Source: Bacteroidales bacterium
GTDB lineage: Bacteria; Bacteroidota; Bacteroidia; Bacteroidales; Rikenellaceae
Length of the DNA: 64,000 nucleotides
NCBI GenBank assembly: GCA_910574205.1
Contig: CAJSYJ010000003.1
Span: 62,001 to 126,000, forward strand
Direction of reading: 5' to 3'
Shown here: positions 8,738-16,779 of the stretch, piece by piece
How the letters are laid out: the number at the start of each line of letters is the position of its first letter
How positions within the stretch are numbered: position 1 is the stretch's first letter
Translations under genes and position numbers: made by a program
Notes under the pieces: model-generated
What the model was told of the DNA's origin: nothing
The model's input: only the letters and a program-made list of their open reading frames with translations
The model's database searches: none

Positions 8738-10771
8738 ATGATGACTGATTCAAAACTCAAACGCGCGGCAGACAACATCCGTATTCTGGCCGCATCGATG
8801 GTCGAAAAGTCTAAGTCGGGGCACCCGGGCGGAGCCATGGGCGGAGCCGATTTCATCAACGTGCTCTACGCGGAGTATCTGCGTTACGATCCCGCCGATA
8901 TGAGCTACCCGTGGCGCGACAGACTGTTTCTCGATCCGGGACACATGTCGCCGATGCTCTATGCCGTGCTCTCGCTGGCCGGCCACTATACCACCGACGA
9001 TCTGAAATCGCTGCGTCAGTGGGGCAGCGCAACCCCCGGTCATCCCGAGGTCGATGTCATGCGCGGCGTCGAGAATACGTCGGGTCCGCTGGGTCAGGGA
9101 CACGCCATGGCTCTGGGTGCCGCGATAGTCGAGCGCTTCATGGCCGCACGCTTCGGCGAGTGGACGGCGCACAAGACCTACGCCTACATCTCGGACGGCG
9201 CGGTGCAGGAGGAGATATCTCAGGGTGTGGGACGCATAGCCGGACATCTGGGACTGTCGAACTTCATCATGTATTACGATTCCAACAACATACAGCTCTC
9301 GACGCGCTGCGACGAGGTCGACACCGAGGATGTGGCGGCCAAGTACCGCGCATGGAACTGGGAGGTCATCGAGATCGACGGCCACGACATAGCCCAGATC
9401 CGCGCCGCGCTTGACAAGGCCTGCGCCGAGACCGAGCGTCCGACGCTCATCATCGGCCGCACGGTCATGGGCAAGGGTGCACGCACGGCCGAGGGCGAGA
9501 GCTTCGAGCACAAGGTTTCGACCCACGGCCAGCCTCTGACGGCGGCCGGAGCCGATATCGCCGCAACGATACGCAATCTGGGCGGTAACCCCGACGATCC
9601 GTTCGCCATTTTCGACGAGAGCCGCGAAGTATACGACCAGCGTCGTCGCGAGCTGACCGAGTGGGCGGCCTCGCGTGCCGAGATCGAGCGCGCATGGCGT
9701 GCCGAGAACTCCGAACTCGCAGCCAAGCTCGACAGGTTCTTCGGCGGCAAGCTGCCCGATATCGACTACGGCAAGATCGAAATGAAGAACGACATAGCGA
9801 CGCGTGCCGCCTCGGCCACCATGCTGGGCGTCTATGCCGAGCAGGTCGAGAACATGATCGTAGCCTCGGCCGACCTGTCGAACTCGGACAAGACCGACGG
9901 CTTCCTTAAAAAGACCAAGGCATTCGCCAAGGGCGACTTCTCGGGCAACTTCTTCCAAGCCGGCGTAGCGGAGCTTACCATGGCCTGCGTGATGAACGGC
10001 ATGGCACTGCACGGAGGCGTGATTCCCGCCTGCGGCACGTTCTTCGTATTCTCCGACTATATGAAGCCCGCCGTGCGTCTGTCGGCGCTTATGGGACTTC
10101 ATGTCGTGTATATATGGACTCACGACTCGTTCCGCGTAGGCGAGGACGGACCGACCCACGAGCCGGTCGAGCACGAGGCGCAGATACGCCTTATGGAGCA
10201 CCTCAGAAACCACTCTGGCGAGCGCTCTATGGTGGTGCTGCGTCCGGCCGATGCCGACGAGACCGTCGCCGCATGGAAGATAGCATTGGAGGAGCACCGT
10301 CCGGTGGCTCTCGTGCTCTCGCGCCAGAACATCAACTCACTGCCCGCCATGAGCGGCCGCAGCCGTCGCGAGGAGGCCATGCAGGCTGCCCTCGGAGGCT
10401 ATGTCGTGGTCGACACGCCCGACCCCAAAGCCGTGCTTATAGCCACCGGCTCCGAGGTCGCCACGCTGGTCGAGGGCGCCGAGCTGCTCGCTGCCGAGGG
10501 CATCGGCGTGCGTGTGGTAAGCGTCCCGAGCGAAGGACTGCTGCGCGACCGTTCGGAGGAGTATTTCGAGCAGTTGATACCCGCATCGCTGCCACGCTAC
10601 GGCATGACTTCGGGTCTGTCGATCAATCTGCGCGGACTGGTAGGCGACAAGGGCACGATCCACGGCTTCGACCACTTCGGATACTCGGCACCCTACAAGG
10701 TGCTCGACGAGAAGTTCGGCTACAACGGCCGCACCGTATACGAGGAGGTCAAGGCGATGCTCGCACGATAG
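8738..10771 (+). CDS. tkt: Transketolase
   Basis: A 677-residue thiamine-diphosphate enzyme of the pentose phosphate pathway, moving two-carbon units between sugar phosphates in the cytosol. Visible signatures are the N-terminal SKSGHPGG motif, the ThDP-binding region beginning YISDGAVQEE, the MGKGARTAEGE loop, and the pyrimidine-domain segment with HDSFRVGEDGPTHEPVEH. All domains are in one chain, unlike split archaeal-type transketolases. Two adjacent ATGs (8738 and 8741) are possible starts. It has its own -7 element and a strong downstream terminator, so it is probably monocistronic. The thiamine operon in this window supplies its cofactor. Confidence 0.95.
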   Translation: MMTDSKLKRAADNIRILAASMVEKSKSGHPGGAMGGADFINVLYAEYLRYDPADMSYPWRDRLFLDPGHMSPMLYAVLSLAGHYTTDDLKSLRQWGSATPGHPEVDVMRGVENTSGPLGQGHAMALGAAIVERFMAARFGEWTAHKTYAYISDGAVQEEISQGVGRIAGHLGLSNFIMYYDSNNIQLSTRCDEVDTEDVAAKYRAWNWEVIEIDGHDIAQIRAALDKACAETERPTLIIGRTVMGKGARTAEGESFEHKVSTHGQPLTAAGADIAATIRNLGGNPDDPFAIFDESREVYDQRRRELTEWAASRAEIERAWRAENSELAAKLDRFFGGKLPDIDYGKIEMKNDIATRAASATMLGVYAEQVENMIVASADLSNSDKTDGFLKKTKAFAKGDFSGNFFQAGVAELTMACVMNGMALHGGVIPACGTFFVFSDYMKPAVRLSALMGLHVVYIWTHDSFRVGEDGPTHEPVEHEAQIRLMEHLRNHSGERSMVVLRPADADETVAAWKIALEEHRPVALVLSRQNINSLPAMSGRSRREEAMQAALGGYVVVDTPDPKAVLIATGSEVATLVEGAELLAAEGIGVRVVSVPSEGLLRDRSEEYFEQLIPASLPRYGMTSGLSINLRGLVGDKGTIHGFDHFGYSAPYKVLDEKFGYNGRTVYEEVKAMLAR

Positions 10772-10791
10772 AGATACGTCGCAACGACGAA

Positions 10792-10826
10792 GGGGCTGCA
10801 TAAACTTGTTATGCAGCCCCTTTTTT
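10792..10826 (+). terminator. Strong rho-independent terminator after transketolase
   Basis: Perfect 12-base stem (10792-10803 with 10809-10820), five-base loop ACTTG and six T residues at 10821-10826. Confidence 0.95.
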
Positions 10827-10930
10827 ATTCGTACTGCCGTTCGATAACTTTTTCGAATAGGCAATTCTCAGAGAGTAAAAAGAGTTGTCAGACAGCCCCT
10901 TTTTTCATACGTGCGCCCTGCGTCGCTACC

Positions 10931-11380
10931 CTACCACACGACCGGCTCAGTGAATAGCACACCGTCGGCGGCATCCTCGGCCGTGAAGCTATCGGCCTTG
11001 TATTGGACGCATATCATCACGAGCGGCTCCGACGAGGTGTTGCGCACCGAACGTCTTCCGGCCGGCGCGACTCTTACCGCACTTCCTTCGCTCACGGGAA
11101 AGACCCTGCCGTCGACCTGAAATTCTCCGCTGCCCGAGATGAACAGATACAGCTCCTCGTGGCTGCGATGTGCATGCAGAAACCCCGTCTGCGTGCCCGG
11201 CGCGAAGCTCTGGAACGATATCTCGGCGCCCGTGGCGTTGAGCGCACTGCCCGCGAACACCTTGCCCGGGATACTCACTTCGGGCGACAAGGCCACGGCA
11301 TAGTCTCCCAACCCGGCCATTCGGCCTAAGGCGACGGCATCGAAATTCTCGGCCGACGCAATCTTCTCAATCTGTTTCAT
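10931..11380 (-). CDS. Single-domain cupin protein
   Basis: A 149-residue small beta-barrel (cupin) protein. Cupin motif 1 is clear: HAHRSHEELYLFISG with two His and one Glu suited to bind a metal, followed by the glycine-rich turn. Motif 2 (PAGRRSVRN) lacks the usual histidine after PAG, so only three of four classical ligands remain. No enzyme activity can be assigned; such proteins range from sugar isomerases to sensors. It stands alone on the minus strand, convergent with transketolase. The GATATTTG at 11411-11418 region resembles a -7 element but is off by one base. Confidence 0.8.
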   Translation of the reverse strand: MKQIEKIASAENFDAVALGRMAGLGDYAVALSPEVSIPGKVFAGSALNATGAEISFQSFAPGTQTGFLHAHRSHEELYLFISGSGEFQVDGRVFPVSEGSAVRVAPAGRRSVRNTSSEPLVMICVQYKADSFTAEDAADGVLFTEPVVW

Positions 11381-11525
11381 AATATAGTGATTATATCGTT
11401 AACGGTGCAAATATCCGGACAATATTCGGCATATACAAGTAGATACCGAATGATCACATAGTTACCCGCAAGTAACGATCATTGAGCAGGAGCCGCTTGC
11501 GGCAGCGGAAATTTTATGCCTTACC

Positions 11526-11564
11526 GAAAAAAAATTCCGGCCGGGCTGCTTGCCCGGCCGGAAT
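11526..11564 (-). terminator. Rho-independent terminator after fabI
   Basis: Perfect 13-base stem (11534-11546 with 11552-11564), five-base loop, and a run of T on the minus strand (A run at 11527-11534 on plus). Confidence 0.93.
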
Positions 11565-11595
11565 GCGTCGCGACCGACGGATCGGCCGCATCGTA

Positions 11596-12471
11596 TTACT
11601 CCTTCTTGTCGCCGTGTCCGAACGGATACTGATTCTCCTTCACGTCGTCGAAGCGCAAGCCCTTCTCGTAGGTGCGCATCGCGCGACGGCTCATACCCAT
11701 AGACGAGAAACCGCCGTCGTGGTAGAGATTCTGCATCGTGACCTTGCGCGTGTAGTCCGAGAAGAGGGTCAGCACATAGTCGGCACAATCCTCCGCCGAG
11801 GCATTGCCCAGCGGCGACATGCTCTCCGAGAACTCCATAAGATCGCCGAAGCCCAACACGCCGCCGCCGGCCGTGGTCTGGGTAGGCGACTGCGAAACGG
11901 TATTCACGCGCACGTGACGCTCACGACCGTATATGTAGCCGAAGCTGCGCGCTATCGATTCCAGCAGCGCCTTGGCATCGGCCATGTCGTTATAACCGTA
12001 AAGCGTGCGCTGCGCCGCGATATACGACAGAGCGACGATAGAGCCCCACTCGTTGATAGCGTCCTTGTGGCGCGCCACCTGTATGACCTTATGGAACGAT
12101 ATAGCCGATATGTCGAGCGTCTTCGAGAGATATTCGTAGTTGAGATTGTCGTATGTCAGCCCCTTGCGCACGTTGGGCGACATGCCCACCGAGTGGAGGA
12201 TGAAATCGAAACGGCCTCCGAAGTGCTCCATCGTCTTGTCGATCAACGCTTCCAGATCCTCGACGCTGGTCGCATCGGCCGGCACTACTATCGTGTTGCA
12301 CTTCTCTGCCAGAGTGTTGATCGTACCCATGCGGATCGATGCCGCGGTATTGGTAAGCACGATCTCGGCACCCTCCTCGACGGCACGCTCGGCGACTTTC
12401 CATGCTATCGAATTTTCGTTCAAAGCACCGAAAATCAAGCCTTTCTTTCCTTTAAGCAATTTGTTTGTCAT
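11596..12471 (-). CDS. fabI: Enoyl-[acyl-carrier-protein] reductase (NADH), FabI type
   Basis: A 291-residue short-chain dehydrogenase that performs the last reduction of fatty acid elongation. The N-terminal nucleotide-binding segment (GLIFGALNENSIAWKVA) is the FabI form of the Rossmann motif. Catalytic-type residues Tyr150, Tyr160 and Lys167 keep the Tyr-x9-Tyr-x6-Lys spacing of E. coli FabI (146/156/163). About 30 residues longer than the E. coli enzyme, as in other Bacteroidota. The start at 12471 is preferred over upstream in-frame codons because the canonical N-terminus begins here and a -7 element (12497-12504) lies just upstream. Confidence 0.94.
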   Translation of the reverse strand: MTNKLLKGKKGLIFGALNENSIAWKVAERAVEEGAEIVLTNTAASIRMGTINTLAEKCNTIVVPADATSVEDLEALIDKTMEHFGGRFDFILHSVGMSPNVRKGLTYDNLNYEYLSKTLDISAISFHKVIQVARHKDAINEWGSIVALSYIAAQRTLYGYNDMADAKALLESIARSFGYIYGRERHVRVNTVSQSPTQTTAGGGVLGFGDLMEFSESMSPLGNASAEDCADYVLTLFSDYTRKVTMQNLYHDGGFSSMGMSRRAMRTYEKGLRFDDVKENQYPFGHGDKKE

Positions 12472-12496
12472 GTGTATCCATTTATCGATTCGCCGG

Positions 12497-12504
12497 CAAA
12501 GATA
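12497..12504 (-). promoter_or_regulatory. -7 promoter element (TATCTTTG) for fabI
   Basis: Exact TAnnTTTG match on the minus strand, 25 bases before the fabI start codon. A -33 TTTG is not evident. Confidence 0.6.
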
Positions 12505-12652
12505 CGCATAAATCCGCGAACACGCGACACGGCAGGCAAAAAAAGCGTCGCCGCGCAATGCCGCACGACACCCCGTCATACCGACAACCGGCTCGCTATC
12601 AGAGCATTGTCCGCCGCAACGGCATCGATACCGGCATCGCATCAGAGCATCT

Positions 12653-12704
12653 CATTCGGGCGTGGCATTCGGGCATCGCATTCGGGCATGGCATTCGGGC
12701 ATGG
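12653..12704. repeat. Four tandem 13-base repeats
   Basis: Four head-to-tail copies of a 13-base unit, CATTCGGGCATGG with one or two changes, lie between fabI and the M16 protease terminator. The last two copies are identical. Neither strand has a credible coding frame here. The rest of the gap between fabI and the M16 gene (12505-12652 and 12743-12866) holds no gene that I can support. Confidence 0.85.
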
Positions 12705-12707
12705 CAC

Positions 12708-12742
12708 GAAAAAAGCCGCGCACCTTTTTATGGTGCGCGGCT
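12708..12742 (-). terminator. Rho-independent terminator after M16 protease
   Basis: Perfect 11-base stem (12714-12724 with 12732-12742), seven-base loop, then a T run on the minus strand (A run at 12709-12714 on plus). It lies 125 bases past the stop codon. Confidence 0.9.
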
Positions 12743-12866
12743 CGCATTATCATGCTGAAATCATTCCGACCGTTTCTGCTCCACGGACACTCCGAATGGG
12801 TCGGTTCTGCTCGCGGCCTGAACAGAACGCCGGAATCATTTCGGCCGTTCTATACGCTCCGGCAGA

Positions 12867-15686
12867 TTAGTTCTGCGCGGGACGCATGATTACCAGATTC
12901 TTGTTGTTGTCGGCGAGAATCTTGGCAGCCAGAGCCTTGACCTGCTCGGCACCGACCTTCTCGACGGTGGTCAGGTATTCGGCCTTATAGTCGTAACCCT
13001 CGTCGTACCAGCGCTCGATAGCATTGATCCAACCGCCGTTCTTCTCCAACGTGTTGTTGTAGTTCTTCACGAGGAACTCCTTGGTCTTGGCGATATCGTC
13101 GGCACGAGGACCCTCCTGGGCGATCTTCTCCAACTCGGCGATAGCGATCTCGATCAGCTCGTCGGCCTGCTCGGCATTGGTATCGAACTTAATGAGCATG
13201 TCGTATGCCTCGATAGGATCCTTTTCGACAGAGGCGTTGACCTGCACGCCGTAGGTTCCGCCCTTCTCCTCGCGGATCGACTGCAAGTAGCGCGAGTCGA
13301 GAGCCTGCGAGAGCAGCGTCATGGCCATACGGTTCTCGGGAGTATAGTCGATCTGGCCGGTATACGAGAGCATTACCGATACCTTGGGCTGCTGCATCTC
13401 CTGCTTGAAGTCGTTCGTAACCACGCCTTTCACTGCGCGCACGCCGTCATCGACCACATCCAGCTCGGCACCCTTGACGGGCAGCGAACCGATATACTTC
13501 TCCACCAGAGGACGCAGCTCGTCGAGATCGACATTACCTACGAACGTGAAGCGGAAGTTCTTAGCATTGTCGTAGAGCTTGTGATATACCGCCGGCATAT
13601 CGTCCAGTTGGAGAGCCTCGATCTGAGCGCGGCTCGTGAGCTGGCGACGCGGGTTGTCGCCGTAGAGCGTCTTCATATACTCGCGCTGAGCGATATAGTC
13701 GGGGTTGCTCTCTATGTTGGCGAAATACGACGAGTACATCTTCTTCATCGTATTGAGGTCGTTCTCGTCGAAGCGGGGCGACGTGAAGTTGAGATAAACC
13801 AGCTGCAACATCGTCTCGATATCCTTGGGCGACGACGCAGCGCCGATGCCGTGCTCGTAGCTGTCGATCGACAGACCTGCCGAAGCGGTAATGCCCGAGA
13901 GCTGCTTTTTCAGATCGTTGGCCGAGAATTTGCCGACACCCGACATCGCAGCCACAATAGGCAGGAAGTCGCCGGTGTAGTACTCCTCGTCGGTAAGCGT
14001 CGACAGACCGCCCTTGGCGGTAACGTCGAGGCGCACCTCGTCGGCTTTGAGCATAGTGGGCTTGACCACTACCTTGATGCCGTTCTTCAACGTCCACTCG
14101 GTCGTGCCGAGCGACTCGTTGTAGGCGGTCTTCTTTACCTTGGAACCCTTCAACTTAACGCTCTCGGGAATCAGCGGCTCCTTGACCGTGTCGTCGGCAT
14201 AGGGCTCGATCTCCGAAGCGCTGACCTCGGCTATGACGGCCTTGATCTGCTCCTCGGTCGGGATCTCTACACCCTCCTTGGCGATCGAGTTGAGCACGAT
14301 TACCAGATTCTTGTCGGGTGCCGTCAGCGACGAATATGCCGAATTTACATCTGCGACGCTAAGCGACGAGATGAGCATGCTGTCGATCTGCCACTCGGTC
14401 TCTGCGTCGGGCATAGCATAGTTGTTGCGATGAGCGTCGATGTAACGCTCGGCGTAGGTGTCGTTCTCGACATCGTTGCGGTTGGCGTACTGGCGCTCGG
14501 CGCTGCGAAGCAGGTCGGTCTGTGCGCGCTCGAACTCGGCCTGCGTGAAGCCGTGACGGCGCATGCGCTCCATCTCGGTGTAGATAGCACGGAAACCGTC
14601 GAGCAGCTTGCCGTCCTCGGTCTGAGCCACGAACGTCGTGGCTTCGAGCGTCGGGTTGACGAATACCTGACCCTCGCCCATATATGCCGACAGGAACGGA
14701 GCGTCGGGCTTCATGCGCATCTCCTGCAAACGGGCGTTCTCCATACTCTCGGCCATGGCAATGACGGTATTGATCGCGCTGCGCTGCAAGGTGTTGTTGA
14801 TCTCGCGGGGCAGAGCGTCGCGCTTGGCGAACATTCTGACCGACGAATTTTGCATCTCGGGATCCGAGAATATCGAGATTATAGGCTCCTCGTTGCCCGG
14901 AACCATGATGACCTCCTTGACCGGAGCATCGGGGTCGGCAGCCGGAATGTCCGACATCAGGGTCTTGATCTTGGCCTCTACGGCATCCACGTCGATGTCG
15001 CCGATGACATAGATCGACTGGTAGTCGGGACGGTACCACGTATGGTAGAACTCTTCGAGCGCCTTGTGGTCGAAGCTCTTCAAGCCGTCGAGATAACCGA
15101 TCAGGTTGCGCTCGGCATACTTCGTGTCCTTATACAGGGCTTTGAGCATGGCTATGGTCGAACGCCACTGGGCTCCGTCGCGGGTGCGCAGCTCCTCCAT
15201 GATGACGCCGCGCTCCGAATCGATCTCCGAAGGCTCCAAGGCGATGAAGTGCGACCAGTCGTGCAGGATCGTAAGGGCGGTGTCGACAGCGCCCTCGCGA
15301 GCCACCGGAACGTCCTTTACCATATACTCGGTATAGTCCCAGCTCGTGCCGGCATTGAGGTTGTAGCCGAACATTACGCCGATCTTTTCCAGATAGTTTA
15401 TCATGGTCTTTCCAGGCAGGTTCTTCGTACCGTTGAAAGCCATATGTTCGAGGAAGTGAGCCAGACCCTGCTGGTCGTCGTTCTCCTGTATGGCACCCAC
15501 GTCATGCAGGATGTAGAAGCTGGCCTGCCCTTTGGGCTTCTCGTTGTGGCGGATGTAGTAGGTCATGCCGTTTTCGAGCTTGCCTACACGAAGATCCTTA
15601 TCGGTAGGGATCGGTTGCAATCCCTGAGCCGATACGCTCGTCGCTCCGATAAGAAGAGCGGCGAGTGATAGAATGAATTTTCTCAT
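12867..15686 (-). CDS. M16 family zinc metalloprotease (insulinase/PqqL-like), secreted
   Basis: A 939-residue protein with a cleavable signal peptide (MRKFILSLAALLIGATSVSA, cleavage near residue 20). The inverted zinc motif HFLEH is at residues 77-81, with the usual following Glu-containing helix. Two M16 halves are visible: an active N-terminal half and a C-terminal half (from about 510) without the zinc motif, arranged as in pitrilysin-type and PqqL proteins. Predicted to degrade peptides in the periplasm or at the outer membrane. It has its own promoter (15728-15757) and terminator, so it is a single-gene unit. Substrate unknown. Confidence 0.93.
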   Translation of the reverse strand: MRKFILSLAALLIGATSVSAQGLQPIPTDKDLRVGKLENGMTYYIRHNEKPKGQASFYILHDVGAIQENDDQQGLAHFLEHMAFNGTKNLPGKTMINYLEKIGVMFGYNLNAGTSWDYTEYMVKDVPVAREGAVDTALTILHDWSHFIALEPSEIDSERGVIMEELRTRDGAQWRSTIAMLKALYKDTKYAERNLIGYLDGLKSFDHKALEEFYHTWYRPDYQSIYVIGDIDVDAVEAKIKTLMSDIPAADPDAPVKEVIMVPGNEEPIISIFSDPEMQNSSVRMFAKRDALPREINNTLQRSAINTVIAMAESMENARLQEMRMKPDAPFLSAYMGEGQVFVNPTLEATTFVAQTEDGKLLDGFRAIYTEMERMRRHGFTQAEFERAQTDLLRSAERQYANRNDVENDTYAERYIDAHRNNYAMPDAETEWQIDSMLISSLSVADVNSAYSSLTAPDKNLVIVLNSIAKEGVEIPTEEQIKAVIAEVSASEIEPYADDTVKEPLIPESVKLKGSKVKKTAYNESLGTTEWTLKNGIKVVVKPTMLKADEVRLDVTAKGGLSTLTDEEYYTGDFLPIVAAMSGVGKFSANDLKKQLSGITASAGLSIDSYEHGIGAASSPKDIETMLQLVYLNFTSPRFDENDLNTMKKMYSSYFANIESNPDYIAQREYMKTLYGDNPRRQLTSRAQIEALQLDDMPAVYHKLYDNAKNFRFTFVGNVDLDELRPLVEKYIGSLPVKGAELDVVDDGVRAVKGVVTNDFKQEMQQPKVSVMLSYTGQIDYTPENRMAMTLLSQALDSRYLQSIREEKGGTYGVQVNASVEKDPIEAYDMLIKFDTNAEQADELIEIAIAELEKIAQEGPRADDIAKTKEFLVKNYNNTLEKNGGWINAIERWYDEGYDYKAEYLTTVEKVGAEQVKALAAKILADNNKNLVIMRPAQN

Positions 15687-15727
15687 AGTTTATAAAATTT
15701 GGTAACCATTCATATATATACTCCAAG

Positions 15728-15757
15728 CAAAGTTACGTTTTTTTACACAAAATCCAA
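15728..15757 (-). promoter_or_regulatory. Bacteroidota-type promoter for M16 protease
   Basis: Minus strand TAACTTTG (15728-15735) preceded at a 19-base spacer by TTG (15755-15757) inside TTGTTG. The leader to the ATG is about 35 bases. Confidence 0.7.
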
Positions 15758-15759
15758 CA

Positions 15760-15997
15760 ATTATTAACACTATTTAACATATCCTGTTACATTATTTCCG
15801 GCAGGCGCGAATATAACGCATCCGGATGCCGATTTATTGAGTAAAAATCATTATATTTGGCTGTGCCGCACAACGATCGCGCGCCGTCGCGCCTGCAAAG
15901 GTCGGACGCAGCGGGCGGAGCGTCTGCGCGAAGAACCCCGATATCGGCATAAATTCAAGGTGCAGACACACAGGCATAACCTCATAAACAGCTAATT
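15760..15997. other. Intergenic region upstream of the VanX-like dipeptidase
   Basis: No gene supported. A TATATTTG element at 15852-15859 on the plus strand is the best candidate -7 box for the downstream gene and would give a leader of about 130 bases; no matching -33 box was found. Confidence 0.4.
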
Positions 15998-16723
15998 ATG
16001 AAAACGATATTATCAACCGCATTCGCACTGCTGTCCGCAGCCTCAGCTTTGGCGCAAAGCGCCGATCTGGACGAAAACATGCGCCGGTACGGGCTGGTCG
16101 ACATACGCTCGCTCGACGACGGCATTCTGGTCGAGCTGCGCTACTCGACCGAGGACAACTTCGTCGGGCGCGACATGTACGGCGATCTGGAAACGGCATA
16201 CCTTCTGCCGCACTTCGCCCGCAAGGTGGTCGAGGCGCAGCGCCTGCTCAAAGAGCTGCACCCCGAATACACGCTCCTGATATACGATGCCGCACGTCCG
16301 ATAAGCGTGCAGCGCACCATGCGGCGCATGGTCGAGGGTACGCCAAACGAGTCGTTTGTGGCCGACGGATCGCGCGGAGGACGCCACAACTACGGCGTGG
16401 CGGTCGACCTGACGATCGCCCGCAGCGACGGCCGCCCGATAGACATGGGCACCGGGTTCGACCACTTCGGCGACGAGGCGTCGGTCAAAGGCACGCCCGA
16501 CACGGACCAGGCGTCGACACGCACCATAGAGGTCTACCGCGAGTACATATCCTCTCTGGCGCGCAGCGGCATCATATCCGACCAGGCCGCCGCCAACCGC
16601 ATACTGCTTATCGAAGTGATGTGCCAAGCGGGGCTGGTGCCCTACCGCCGCGAGTGGTGGCACTTCGAGGAGATAATCTCGATGCCCGAGACACGCCGCC
16701 GCTACCGCCTGCTCGATTTCTGA
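15998..16723 (+). CDS. D-alanyl-D-alanine dipeptidase (VanX/DdpX family, M15D), exported
   Basis: A 241-residue zinc peptidase with an N-terminal signal peptide (MKTILSTAFALLSAASALAQ). The VanX metal site is complete: His130 and Asp137 in GRHNYGVAVD, and Glu219/His222 in EWWHFE, corresponding to VanX His116, Asp123, Glu181 and His184. The substrate-positioning Arg is within YDAARP near residue 100. It should hydrolyse D-Ala-D-Ala or similar dipeptides in the periplasm, most likely for recycling of peptidoglycan fragments rather than glycopeptide resistance, since no vanH/vanA partners are present. It lies 56 bases before the receiver-PPDK gene. Confidence 0.92.
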   Translation: MKTILSTAFALLSAASALAQSADLDENMRRYGLVDIRSLDDGILVELRYSTEDNFVGRDMYGDLETAYLLPHFARKVVEAQRLLKELHPEYTLLIYDAARPISVQRTMRRMVEGTPNESFVADGSRGGRHNYGVAVDLTIARSDGRPIDMGTGFDHFGDEASVKGTPDTDQASTRTIEVYREYISSLARSGIISDQAAANRILLIEVMCQAGLVPYRREWWHFEEIISMPETRRRYRLLDF

Positions 16724-16779
16724 GCCGGAGAGCGCGGCGCCGAAGACAAAGACAACCGATAACACATAACGCAGCAGCC

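Noticed and set aside
10860..10910. Second terminator near the cupin gene end (AGCCCCTTTTTT)
   Set aside because: The upstream arm pairs poorly (GAGTTG with CAGCCCC); it may be a decayed copy of the transketolase terminator, so it is not listed as a feature.
15998..16723. Vancomycin resistance gene vanX
   Set aside because: The active site is VanX-type, but vanH, vanA/B and vanRS are absent and the protein has a signal peptide, so a periplasmic dipeptidase is more likely.
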